DNA of 40,955 nt from JAGOEX01 sp964630905 (GTDB lineage: Bacteria > UBP6 > UBA1177). The stretch is from contig CAZVWR010000027.1 of assembly GCA_964630905.1 (NCBI GenBank), positions 1-40,955 of the forward strand, given 5' to 3'. The position numbers and the translations under genes were made by a program. Under the pieces are notes generated by a model that saw only the letters and a list, made by a program, of their open reading frames with translations, made no database searches and had not been told where the DNA came from. Each line of letters opens with the position of its first letter. The stretch's first letter is position 1. This document shows, one piece after another, positions 33,901-40,704 of the stretch.

Positions 33901-35100
33901 TTCGGGAAATATTGATGCGGCACCTCTGCCGTGAGCGGTTATTTCATTTACTATTGCATCAGCTCCGAAGATCTCTCCGATGAGTTTTCTGCCTGATCCT
34001 GTGGTTCCAAATGCCATGATCTTTGTTTCAATAGGATTTATTAATGAAAACAGTGCTTTAAATATCTTTTTTGAGGCATTAACAGGATCTCCCTCTGTTT
34101 TTCTGTAAATATCAAGAAGGGGCATTCCATTTGTTAAAAGCACAGCTATTTTCGTACTTGTCGAGCCGATATCCAGCCCGATGATGATCTCTCTGACCTT
34201 TGAAATGTCGGCATGTATCCTTATCTCATTTTTTAAAGGATCTACGGAAGGGTCAATAAAATCAGGATATTTGCTCTTTTTAAGAGTCAGCGGAGGCATG
34301 GTCGCTTCTTTTACAGGAGGGGTGAAACTCTCAAGATCAATTTCAGGAACAGGGGTTGATGCCGTCTCCACTGCTCCGATGGCAATTACGGCATCGCTAT
34401 GATCAGGAACTATCCAGAATGCGAGGGGGAACAGTTTTTTAAACCACCTTACAACTTCTCCGTTCCTGCTCACTCCTCCTATGATGGCTATTTCTCCTTT
34501 AATTTCGGCACCTTTGAAAAGGGTGTTTGCCGCCGAAACGGCGAGAGCTTTGCACATTCCCGCCCACATTTCATCTTTTGTACGACCTTCCTGCTGATGG
34601 TGTATCAGGTCGCTTTTTGCAAAAACAGTACATCTGCTTGCAATATTCGGCGGATTATCTATCTCAAGGGAAGATGCTTTTTCAAGATCTATTCCGAGCC
34701 GTTCTGCCTGTTCTTCGAGGAAAAGACCGGTGCCTGCCGCACAGAGCGAATTTGAGGAAATATCACTTATCTCATTGTTTTTAATGACATATTTTGTGAG
34801 TGATGATGCACCGATGTCAATAATGACGCCGTTACCGCTAATGAAAGGGGAGTGATGTGAAAGATAGCTGTTTACGGCATTAGTTTCAGGGATATAGGCA
34901 TTGTTAAGGACTTGAGAGAATTCTTTTGCCGATTTTCCTGTGAATTTAACTTTTGAAGAGTTACCGGCTTCACCGAAGATCTTTTTTAAAACGGATGCCG
35001 CTTTTCCGCGATGCCTTTTTCTAAGGATAATGTCATTCCTGTTTTTAGAGAAAACGGTAATGAAAGTAGTACCGATATCAATTCCGAGACGATCATTCAT
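30937..35100 (-). CDS. giant acyl-CoA dehydratase activase-related protein (two ASKHA domains plus HgdB-like C-terminus)
   Basis: This 1387-residue protein belongs to the BadF/BadG/HgdC activase-related family. ASKHA ATPase domain 1 (residues 1-247) and domain 2 (about 305-560) each carry the phosphate loop (GIDIGTT and GLDIGSTSTK). Each also has both cluster-ligand Cys of HgdC-type activases: Cys120 and Cys157, Cys431 and Cys469, in CAAGTG and RCTVF motifs. A Cys group follows (605, 608, 612, 631), then DUF2229-like and HgdB-like regions (about 655-1387). In characterised relatives the activase uses ATP to inject an electron into 2-hydroxyacyl-CoA dehydratase or benzoyl-CoA reductase; the role of these fused forms is unproven. 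Residues about 565-586 derive from repeat DNA. No separate dehydratase genes are nearby. ATG 35100 follows AGGGGTGG. Confidence 0.9.
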   Translation of the reverse strand: MNDRLGIDIGTTFITVFSKNRNDIILRKRHRGKAASVLKKIFGEAGNSSKVKFTGKSAKEFSQVLNNAYIPETNAVNSYLSHHSPFISGNGVIIDIGASSLTKYVIKNNEISDISSNSLCAAGTGLFLEEQAERLGIDLEKASSLEIDNPPNIASRCTVFAKSDLIHHQQEGRTKDEMWAGMCKALAVSAANTLFKGAEIKGEIAIIGGVSRNGEVVRWFKKLFPLAFWIVPDHSDAVIAIGAVETASTPVPEIDLESFTPPVKEATMPPLTLKKSKYPDFIDPSVDPLKNEIRIHADISKVREIIIGLDIGSTSTKIAVLLTNGMPLLDIYRKTEGDPVNASKKIFKALFSLINPIETKIMAFGTTGSGRKLIGEIFGADAIVNEITAHGRGAASIFPEVETIFEIGGQDAKYIRMKNGFVNDVNMNYVCAAGTGSFVEEQSRKLDIPVQNAGTVTENIAPPVTSDRCTVFMEQDIRALLKQGYMKEEVLASVLYSVTKNYLNRVVGNRRINKEKIFFQGATARNIGLVAAFENLLDVEVVVSPFCHVMGCIGAALIAYDEVTQGAINHAPTPLTTHDSPLTISPSRFIGPDSVDIEVTSRTEVCKLCNNLCRINFIKINGADEFSWGYMCGREPGLDKRKEIREFQLIMDRNKEFYKRTKIIKEIGKIGIPMSLSMYTYYPMWLKMFEKLNISVEVSSTVTSSRIKASGSKYSSSDFCFPMKASIGHTAELISRNIPVFSPAMIAAEQSVKTAISFFCPYVESSPAVIKSTLRKNGMDVSSKMADPVIDLRLSAEKNGEYIFNSLKKFFPLTKKDVVKAFREAHSEFVVKTIDFTEKGETFLKEMTGKGKPVFLLVGRPYNLYDKGINLGIPETVASMGHPVIPMDMLELDTSGFDKTNYWNLFWNYGQKIIAAIKLAASDDMIFPIYLTNFSCGPDSFILSYAEEEMKGKPMLILELDEHDSDGGYRTRIEAYIDVVKGYLKNREKSTEKPMPDVYLADRPLDKGKVWTPPMHRVGTPLFAAAFRGYGYDSEPLPPETRHEFNLGKRYTRGAECLPMTLTLGAILNQAKLDPSRKHILFMPTSEGPCRFGQYNLLERIAFHNAGITNIDLMSPSSINSYQGLEESLRRYLMHAMMSSDIIMKLLTKTRPYERTKGDADTLFAESVKLLEKTLEKKADPKPVIKEITKRFNDIPKFDGKKPLVGIVGEIYARCNDYANGNIIEVIEKNGGEAWLSPMHEWILYTAWLQNYMAKQKSFSLFEAGESLIKNIYLFRTEAAYYKASHAVLHDRHEPPVEDVVTEGMKYIPPEFSGEAILTVGRTVMFAKEGAAMVVNVSPFGCMHGTITDSIFQEIKTKHRMPILSQFYDGDIDINDKVADMLVMMKG
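33351..33378. repeat. two tandem copies of a 14-bp repeat inside the activase gene
   Basis: TCGTGAGTGGTGAG occurs twice back to back. On the coding (minus) strand it yields PLTTHDSPLTI. It adjoins the palindromic element at 33383-33409, and together they form a low-complexity linker in the protein. Confidence 0.85.
33383..33409. repeat. GTAGGGGC-type palindromic element inserted in frame in the activase gene
   Basis: GTAGGGGC is followed by the hairpin GGGCGTGA-TTTA-TCGCGCCC (33387-33406, one G-U pair). The same GTAGGGGC end and palindromic form occur at 15479-15506 between genes. Here the element lies between ASKHA domain 2 and the Cys-rich region and keeps the frame open. Confidence 0.65.
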
Positions 35101-35192
35101 AATTTTCCACCCCTATGTAGAGAACAATTCCGGAAACAGGAGGTTTTATTAGATAGAGAGAAATATTTCAAGAAAAAACTTTCAATTAGGTC

Positions 35193-35219
35193 TTGACAGT
35201 CCGAATTCCTGCTTATATT
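35193..35219 (+). promoter_or_regulatory. promoter of the small acidic exported protein gene
   Basis: Perfect TTGACA (35193-35198), 15-bp spacer, TATATT (35214-35219), 39 bp before the ATG at 35259. It resembles the tRNA promoter in both hexamers but has a shorter spacer. Confidence 0.5.
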
Positions 35220-35258
35220 AGAAATTGGTTTTAGAGTTCATTACAGATGGAGGTTGTC

Positions 35259-35573
35259 ATGTTAGATATATTAAGAGTTTTCGCTTTTGTTTCTGTGTTC
35301 GTTCTTTCCGGGTTTATAATGATCGTGGGGGAGAGTGTTGCAGATTCAAGCAATCAGGTTGAAGCTTATTATGAATTTCAGGAAGATCTTGTAGTTTCAG
35401 TTCCTGTAGTTGAAATGCCTGAAATATTATTCGCAGAAGCTGAAATTGCCGTTCCAATGAGCTATGTGGAAATGGCCGATCTTGAAATCAATGTCGTTGA
35501 TGAAAGGCTCGCTCAGAACTGCTCAGTCGAATGGAACGGTTCAATACAAAATGAGGCCGCCTGCTGCGTTTAG
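35259..35573 (+). CDS. small acidic protein with N-terminal membrane or signal segment, unknown function
   Basis: The 104-residue product starts at 35259, after GGAGGTTGTC; the ATG at 35247 overlaps this ribosome site. The N-terminus (MLDILRVFAFVSVFVLSGFI) is a signal or anchor segment, and the rest is rich in Glu, Val and Met (VEMPEILFAEAEIAVPMSYV). It ends with three Cys (residues 93, 102 and 103). I do not recognise a family. It stands alone, with its own promoter (35193-35219) and a hairpin terminator spanning the stop codon, so it is likely a real, independently controlled gene. Confidence 0.7.
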   Translation: MLDILRVFAFVSVFVLSGFIMIVGESVADSSNQVEAYYEFQEDLVVSVPVVEMPEILFAEAEIAVPMSYVEMADLEINVVDERLAQNCSVEWNGSIQNEAACCV

Positions 35574-35592
35574 CGGTGGCTTCATTCTTTTT
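35556..35592 (+). terminator. hairpin terminator overlapping the end of the small acidic protein gene
   Basis: GCCGCC (35556-35561) pairs with GGTGGC (35575-35580), and GCT (35563-35565) with AGC (35572-35574), around loop GCGTTT with a one-base bulge. The sequence then runs TTCATTCTTTTTT. The TAG stop lies in the loop and right arm. Confidence 0.55.
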
Positions 35593-37000
35593 TCGGCTCA
35601 AGCATCATCAAAAAAGGTCTGAATGATTCTGATTCACATTCTGCTGTTGAAAGATCACTGCCTATCCATCCATCGCTTATTCCAGTAACGACAACGCTTG
35701 TTTCATCACCTGATTCTAATACATCTGAAGGATAATCCTGACAATTTGATTCAAATATCTGAGTCATATCATGCTGTCCGTCATTATTAAAAACGGAGAT
35801 CATTATATCAGAGTTCTCTCCATTCCTGTCCCAAGCATTGAGAACAGTGTAAATTTTATCATTTATCACTTTTACACCGGACGATGTTGTAACTGAATTT
35901 TTATTTTCCTTTCCTCGCCATCTTTTTTCCCATATTTTATTTCCGTTCTTGTCATATTTTCTCAAGAAAGGATTGAGATAACAACGCATCTCTGTTTTTT
36001 GGTCATCATCGGATAACTCGTGATCTTCAGGATATTCAATTTCCTCTTCCACACCCTCACATCTACCACCGAGGAAAAAAAGATCATCTCCTGAAATATC
36101 AATGTCAGTACCGTATATAACTTCATTCTCATGTCTGCTGATCTTTTTCCAAACCTCTTTTCCGTCAGCAGTCCATTTTGCAACGAACATACTGGTTCCA
36201 AAATTTGAGCCGTTTGAAACATATTCATCTAAAATATTTTCAGTACCCGTTAAATATAAATCATTGTTTTTGTCCGTAGCTATCTTGCTGTAAACATCGG
36301 TGTATTTTTTTCCTGATTGTTTAATCCATAAATTTTTCCCATCTTTATCCCACTTTCCGACAAATCCATCTGAGATTCGAGATGAAATGTCGTCATCTCC
36401 GGCCGTTTGTCCACTAAAAGCACCAATAACATAACCCGAGACATATATGTTTTCCTTGCTGTCTATTGCGGTTGATGTTGTTTGTGCCCAACCTGAATCT
36501 AATTTTGGAAAATATTGTATCCAGGATAACGATCCTTCTTTTGAAACTTTTGCTAAGAAAGCAGACGAGCTGTCTTTACTATGTGATCCTCCTGTAATGA
36601 TTATTTCTCCTGTTATCTCGTTTAATGAAAAATTTGATATGTCACAACGATCTCCGTAAGATAGAATCTCTACTTCCCATAATAAATTTTCATTCTTATC
36701 AAGTTTAATAAGTTTTTTGTCATTTTCAAATTGATTCGTTGATTTTGTATAGAAAAAGTTCCCCTTTTTATCCATAAAAGCAACATCTGAAAACCCTTCC
36801 ATACCATTATAAAGACTTTTAATATCAACTGAAAAATAGTCACCTTCTTCGTATTGCTCTGTTTCAACATGTTCTTCATCAACATTTTCAATTACATAAT
36901 TTTCTTCTTCATCTTCAACATAAGGATGGTAATCTTTGTGTCCAGTAACTCCACATGAAAACATGAAAACAGCGATCAGCGAAATTAAAAGAAACTTCAT
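35582..37000 (-). CDS. beta-propeller-like (SBBP/PQQ-type repeat) lipoprotein
   Basis: The start at 37000 (MKFLLISLIAVFMFSC, Cys16) follows AGGAGG; an ATG at 37027 precedes that site. The 472-residue lipoprotein has an acidic segment (residues 20-60) and then about six or seven repeated blade-like units with a pattern of [FI]-[VL]-x-K-[WY]-x-x-[DN]-G-[KN]-x-x-W, for example GFVGKWDKDGKNLWIKQSG and MFVAKWTADGKEVWKKISRH. Such repeats form a beta-propeller. These proteins are common on the surface of delta-proteobacterial-type bacteria and have no established enzymatic role. A promoter with an overlapping dyad lies at 37029-37057. The gene is convergent with the small acidic protein gene. Confidence 0.82.
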   Translation of the reverse strand: MKFLLISLIAVFMFSCGVTGHKDYHPYVEDEEENYVIENVDEEHVETEQYEEGDYFSVDIKSLYNGMEGFSDVAFMDKKGNFFYTKSTNQFENDKKLIKLDKNENLLWEVEILSYGDRCDISNFSLNEITGEIIITGGSHSKDSSSAFLAKVSKEGSLSWIQYFPKLDSGWAQTTSTAIDSKENIYVSGYVIGAFSGQTAGDDDISSRISDGFVGKWDKDGKNLWIKQSGKKYTDVYSKIATDKNNDLYLTGTENILDEYVSNGSNFGTSMFVAKWTADGKEVWKKISRHENEVIYGTDIDISGDDLFFLGGRCEGVEEEIEYPEDHELSDDDQKTEMRCYLNPFLRKYDKNGNKIWEKRWRGKENKNSVTTSSGVKVINDKIYTVLNAWDRNGENSDIMISVFNNDGQHDMTQIFESNCQDYPSDVLESGDETSVVVTGISDGWIGSDLSTAECESESFRPFLMMLEPKKE

Positions 37001-37028
37001 ATAATCCTCCTTATTGCAAAACTTCAAA

Positions 37029-37056
37029 AGAATATCAGTTTGACAGCTAATGTCAA
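37029..37056 (-). promoter_or_regulatory. promoter of the beta-propeller lipoprotein
   Basis: On the minus strand: perfect TTGACA (37051-37056), 16-bp spacer, TATTCT (37029-37034), ending 28 bp before the ATG at 37000. The -35 lies in the right arm of the dyad at 37039-37057. Confidence 0.55.
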
Positions 37057-37057
37057 A
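37039..37057. promoter_or_regulatory. perfect 7-bp inverted repeat over the -35 region (possible operator)
   Basis: TTTGACA-GCTAA-TGTCAAA. The dyad covers the -35 hexamer and part of the spacer of the lipoprotein promoter, the usual place for a repressor site. The cognate regulator is unknown and not in the window. Confidence 0.4.
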
Positions 37058-37091
37058 GATTCACAATAATTAAGACAAAAATATCAGATGA

Positions 37092-37138
37092 AAGGTTGTT
37101 TTGAAATAAATTAAAGCTCACATACTGATCCATAGATT
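37092..37138. repeat. distal direct repeat: remnant of a bcp 3' end and its 3' flank
   Basis: 47 bp matching 38538-38585 with five mismatches and a one-base gap. On the minus strand it would encode YGSVCEL-stop, where the real bcp ends YESVCEL-stop; two of the codon differences are synonymous. It begins where the ATPase stop codon lies, so the ATPase gene sits precisely between the two copies. Confidence 0.85.
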
Positions 37139-38445
37139 CAGTTTAGAAATTTATTGATACTTCCTGCATAATAAAGTGGAAGGAACATTAATTTCTGTTC
37201 CGGTATCTGAGCATATTCTCTCGTTGAGAATACGAGTCCTTTCGGGCAGTTGGGAAATGTCTGCAAAGCAAGGTGCAGACTTTTCAAAGAACCGGAACTG
37301 CCGCTTTTAACTTCGATCGGAAATACTTTTCCTTTAACAGTTGCAACATAATCAACCTCTGCATTACTGCTTTTGGATTCTCTTGCCCAGTATAAAAGAT
37401 CATCATCTGTTGCTACCGCCAGCTCCATTCCGACAAACTGTTCTGCAAGTGCACCTCTGTAAATATTCATCAGATCTGATTCCAGGAGTTCGTGATCTAT
37501 TGAAACGCCGCTTAATTTCTGCCATATTCCGATGTCAAGCATAATGGTTTTAAACTTCCTCGAAGAACTTTGTATGTTCAGCGGAAGCTCAAGAAGTCCT
37601 ACTGATGAAACTTTGCTGATAACTTTTGCTTTTAATAAAAGATCAAAAGCTTTTTTTATGGTTGGATGAGAAAAACTGTTTGACAGCCGGCTGTAACTTG
37701 TCTGAGTTCCGATGTTTTTTGATGTGTTTGTGTAAACTTCTTCAAGACACTGCGGACTTGTATGAATACCATATTTAGTAAAGTCATTTTTTAAAGAGAT
37801 TATAAGTTCCTCATGAACTTTAAAAGATTCTGCGATACTTCCGGTTTCAATAAAAGATTTAACACTTTCGGGCATTCCGCCTACTAAAAAATATTTTCTT
37901 AATTCTAAAAGCAGAGAATTGTGTGCAGTTTCAGGCAGTTTTTCCGGTTTAGAGTTGATGATTTCAAAAGCTCTTGAGTTTCCGCAGGCATCTAAAAATT
38001 CAGAAAATGTCAGGGGATACATATTCAGGTACTGGACTCTACCAACTGGGAAAGAAATCTTACTCAAAGCAAATTCCAATAGTGATCCTGCTGCAATCAC
38101 ATGAAGTTCAGGCATTTCTTCATAAAAATAACGAAGCGACATTATTGCATTTGGACAGCCCTGTATTTCATCAAGAAACAGGAGTGTTTTTTTAGGGGTT
38201 ATCTTTATTTTCATTACAAGTTCAATGTCCTGCAGGATTCTTTTCGGGTCGAGGTCACCTTCAAAGAAAGAATGCAGCCGGCGATTTTTCTCAAAATCGA
38301 GCACTACCATTTCTTCAAAATTTTCATTCCCGAACTTTTTCACACTCCATGTTTTTCCAACCTGCCTTGCTCCACGGATAATGAGTGGTTTTCTCCTTGA
38401 CGAATTCTTCCATTCAATAAGCTTTGTTTCAATATTTCTCCTCAT
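37138..38445 (-). CDS. AAA_14/DUF4143 family ATPase
   Basis: The 435-residue protein has Walker A GARQVGKT (residues 25-32), Walker B TLLFLDEIQ (about 87-95) and sensor-like AAGSLLEFAL. A winged-helix-like middle region and the C-terminal DUF4143 domain follow, the latter with ARESKSSNAEVDYV and PIEVKSG. That last pattern resembles the D-ExK core of restriction-like nuclease folds. These ATPases are common, often multi-copy, in anaerobic bacteria and archaea, and their function is not settled. The ribosome site is GAGGGAGAG. The gene is bounded by direct repeats of the bcp 3' end (37092-37138 and 38538-38585), which suggests it arrived as a cassette. Two palindromes lie just upstream of its start. 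Confidence 0.92.
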   Translation of the reverse strand: MRRNIETKLIEWKNSSRRKPLIIRGARQVGKTWSVKKFGNENFEEMVVLDFEKNRRLHSFFEGDLDPKRILQDIELVMKIKITPKKTLLFLDEIQGCPNAIMSLRYFYEEMPELHVIAAGSLLEFALSKISFPVGRVQYLNMYPLTFSEFLDACGNSRAFEIINSKPEKLPETAHNSLLLELRKYFLVGGMPESVKSFIETGSIAESFKVHEELIISLKNDFTKYGIHTSPQCLEEVYTNTSKNIGTQTSYSRLSNSFSHPTIKKAFDLLLKAKVISKVSSVGLLELPLNIQSSSRKFKTIMLDIGIWQKLSGVSIDHELLESDLMNIYRGALAEQFVGMELAVATDDDLLYWARESKSSNAEVDYVATVKGKVFPIEVKSGSSGSLKSLHLALQTFPNCPKGLVFSTREYAQIPEQKLMFLPLYYAGSINKFLN

Positions 38446-38490
38446 TTATCTCTCCCTCAAAACAAAATTTTCAGAATGACTATAGCATAT

Positions 38491-38522
38491 AAATTTCAAA
38501 ACACAAGGTTGTTTTGAAATTT
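38491..38522. repeat. palindrome 1 upstream of the ATPase gene
   Basis: AAATTTCAAAACA and TGTTTTGAAATTT form perfect 13-bp arms around the loop CAAGGT. It lies between the bcp stop and the ATPase start. Confidence 0.85.
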
Positions 38523-38525
38523 AGA

Positions 38526-38553
38526 CTTTCAAAATACAAGGTTGTTTTGAAAG
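38526..38553. repeat. palindrome 2 upstream of the ATPase gene
   Basis: CTTTCAAAATA and TGTTTTGAAAG form 11-bp arms with one mismatch and the same CAAGGT loop as palindrome 1. Its right half is included in the direct repeat that recurs at 37092. It may be a bcp transcript-end hairpin, a regulator site or a small repeat element. Confidence 0.8.
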
Positions 38554-38585
38554 AAATTTAAAGCTCACAAACAGATTCATAGACT
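38538..38585. repeat. proximal direct repeat: genuine bcp 3' end
   Basis: 48 bp covering the last codons of bcp, its stop and part of palindrome 2; the counterpart is at 37092-37138, about 1.45 kb away. The intervening DNA is the ATPase gene. Confidence 0.85.
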
Positions 38586-39019
38586 TTATCTGCGTGTCCT
38601 GCCACTTTGACTTTTTCAAAAATGTCGGCGATACGACCGTTCTTATCAATGACTATCGTTGTTCTTACAACTCCCATTGATTCTCTTCCGCACATTTTCT
38701 TTAACTGCCAGACACCGTATTTCTGAAGAACCTCTTTTTCTGTGTCACTTAAGAGAAGAACTTTAAGTCCGTGTTTTTCTTCAAACTTTTTGTGTGAAGT
38801 CACAGAGTCGGGGCTTATCCCGATTATCACGGCATTTTTCTTTCGGAACTTGTCTGATAACGCAGAAAAATCCAATGCTTCCGTTGTGCAGCCCGAAGTG
38901 TTATCTTTTGGATAAAAATAAAGAACCACAGTACTGCCCAAAAAATCAGAAAGTTTTATCTCTGTTCCTTTTGAATCCTGCAACCTGAACTCCGGCGCCT
39001 TGTCTCCTTTTTTCAACAT
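38558..39019 (-). CDS. bcp: Bcp/PrxQ-type thiol peroxidase
   Basis: The 153-residue thioredoxin-fold peroxiredoxin reduces peroxides through a Cys thiol. The peroxidatic Cys44 lies in the motif DNTSGCTTEALDF, with conserved YFYPKDNT before it and GVVRTTIVIDKNGRI later. In many Bcp proteins a resolving Cys follows five residues later (CTTEACDF), but here that position is Leu49. The only other Cys besides the one near the C-terminus is Cys110 (KKMCGRES), so this is probably a 1-Cys or atypical form. The start at 39019 follows GAAGGAG; the ATG at 39034 overlaps the ribosome site. The 3' end is duplicated downstream of the ATPase gene. Confidence 0.95.
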   Translation of the reverse strand: MLKKGDKAPEFRLQDSKGTEIKLSDFLGSTVVLYFYPKDNTSGCTTEALDFSALSDKFRKKNAVIIGISPDSVTSHKKFEEKHGLKVLLLSDTEKEVLQKYGVWQLKKMCGRESMGVVRTTIVIDKNGRIADIFEKVKVAGHADKVYESVCEL

Positions 39020-39087
39020 CTTTTTCTCCTTCAAAAATCAGTAAAACAACTCATGTCAGGTCACTTATTGCTCTTAGTGGAAAATTA

Positions 39088-40683
39088 TTATCGTACACAT
39101 ATTACACTGCTTTCGGTAGATTTCGAGTTTCCCACAATTTTACCACTTAAAAAATCAACGGCCCATGTTGTACTATACGCTGCAATCCAGGTTGTAGATG
39201 AATTAAATATTTCAGAAGACATTTCAGGAAAATCGCTGGCAGGATCAAATATGCTGTGGTTAATCAGCGTTCTCAATTCATTGATGTTCGGGAGTCTCCA
39301 GTCTTTATATTCAGCATAATTTGAAAGTTCACAATAGCTTAAAGCATCCATCCAGGCTAAACCGGATTTAATATTCTTCTGCCATATTAGATTCGTTGAT
39401 GTATCTGTTATTATTACTTTGCCATTAACTGTTGATTCAACAAAAGTGTTTTCAGGCAACACTTCTCCTCTGACACAAATCAAATGCGCCTGCTTAGTAT
39501 TTTTATTCTGGTATTCTGACCCTCCTGAAGAAAAATCAATGTACCATCCGTCATCAGTTCCGCCGGCATATTGATCAGAAGACCAATAATCCTGATATGT
39601 CATGAGAAAATCCACACCAGGCTCATAAGCACTCGCATTCTGTCCAAAATTTGTTATTGTGCCTAATTCTCTGGTAGTCGGGAGTCGCCAATCATCTTTA
39701 CTGGAGTATATAATACCCTCACAATAATCAACAGCTTCCTGCCAGGTAGACATTGTCGTTGGAATAATCCTCTGCCATACCAGCCCGGTATTATTGTCTG
39801 TAATAATGTCAGGAGTTGATCCGCCGCTTGAAGTAAAACTGCGAAGCATACATTTTGACAAATATTGAGCATCCTGTCCGTAATATTGGCTTGCTTCCGA
39901 AGTAGTACAAGTCATAGAGCTAGAGTTGCCATAGCATTTTGTCTGCCCGGTACAGACGACTTTTGAATTAAGAAGGCAATTGTTTTTACATATATCCGTA
40001 TTGTTACTATTTCCGTCATCACAAGCTTCGGAACCATTTTCAATTCCATCTCCGCAATAATGACAATCTGCCGTTATTGTGCAATCTGCTTCGCAACTTG
40101 CACTTGATGTGGAGTAGTATTCTCTGTTCCCCAGCTTTTTTATACAGAGTTCACTGACGGTATAAGTTTTTTCACTTTCACAGCCCTGTGCCGTTTCCGT
40201 TTTACCGTTTTCAATTCCATCTCCACAGTAGTAACAGTATCCGTTTATTTCCATGCAGTCACTATTACATGTTGAAGAGGAAGTATCTTCATAATAATCT
40301 TTATCACCGAACTTTATGTCACATAATTCATCATGTGTATAGGATTTATTTTTATCACATATTTCATCCCCATCTTCCACTCCGTTGCCGCATGTCTCGT
40401 CGTTACCGGTGTCCCCCGTGTTTCCTGTATTTCCCGTATCTCCTGTATTTCCCGTATCTCCTGTATTTCCGGTATTTCCAGTGTCTCCGGTATTTCCTGT
40501 ATTTCCTGTATCTCCAGTGTCTCCTGAATCATTGACGCAGATCTGATTAATACATTTAAGTCCGTTTTCGCAGTCTGCTGTTTTAATGCAGTTTTCTCCG
40601 ATACCGCTTTTGACAGTATCGCTATCTTCTCCGCAGGAGATGGTAAGAAGTATAAAAATAAAAAAATACAAGGTCTTAGACAT
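39088..40683 (-). CDS. lipoprotein with (N/D)TG linker, Cys-rich repeats and two DUF1566 domains
   Basis: The 531-residue lipoprotein (Cys17, LTISC) has a Cys-rich start (CIKTADCENGLKCINQIC), 14 triplets of (D/N)(T/S)G at residues 52-93, and three CG(N/D)G(V/I)E(D/N)G units typical of myxobacterial Cys-rich repeats (about 97-225). A segment GQTKCYGNSSSMTCT follows, then two DUF1566 domains (about 280-410 and 415-531) with DDWRLPTTREL and KDWRLPNINEL. DUF1566 is a C-type-lectin-like fold often found in secreted or surface proteins; its ligands are mostly unknown. It follows a second DUF1566 gene by 21 bp. No enzymatic motif is seen, so an adhesive or binding role is likely. Confidence 0.88.
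   Translation of the reverse strand: MSKTLYFFIFILLTISCGEDSDTVKSGIGENCIKTADCENGLKCINQICVNDSGDTGDTGNTGNTGDTGNTGNTGDTGNTGDTGNTGNTGDTGNDETCGNGVEDGDEICDKNKSYTHDELCDIKFGDKDYYEDTSSSTCNSDCMEINGYCYYCGDGIENGKTETAQGCESEKTYTVSELCIKKLGNREYYSTSSASCEADCTITADCHYCGDGIENGSEACDDGNSNNTDICKNNCLLNSKVVCTGQTKCYGNSSSMTCTTSEASQYYGQDAQYLSKCMLRSFTSSGGSTPDIITDNNTGLVWQRIIPTTMSTWQEAVDYCEGIIYSSKDDWRLPTTRELGTITNFGQNASAYEPGVDFLMTYQDYWSSDQYAGGTDDGWYIDFSSGGSEYQNKNTKQAHLICVRGEVLPENTFVESTVNGKVIITDTSTNLIWQKNIKSGLAWMDALSYCELSNYAEYKDWRLPNINELRTLINHSIFDPASDFPEMSSEIFNSSTTWIAAYSTTWAVDFLSGKIVGNSKSTESSVICVR
40405..40530 (-). repeat. (N/D)TG codon repeat, 14 units
   Basis: In-frame 9-bp units encode residues 52-93 of the DUF1566 lipoprotein. 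Codons vary moderately between units. Confidence 0.88.
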
Positions 40684-40704
40684 TCTATTTCTCCTTAAAA
40701 AAAA

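Noticed and set aside
37138..38445. ATPase gene as a transposon
   Set aside because: No transposase, no terminal inverted repeats at the ends; the flanking sequences are direct repeats of a gene end, so a cassette or recombination event is a better description.
38491..38553. Possible CRISPR remnant
   Set aside because: Only two (plus one degenerate) palindromes, no spacers of regular size and no cas genes in the window.
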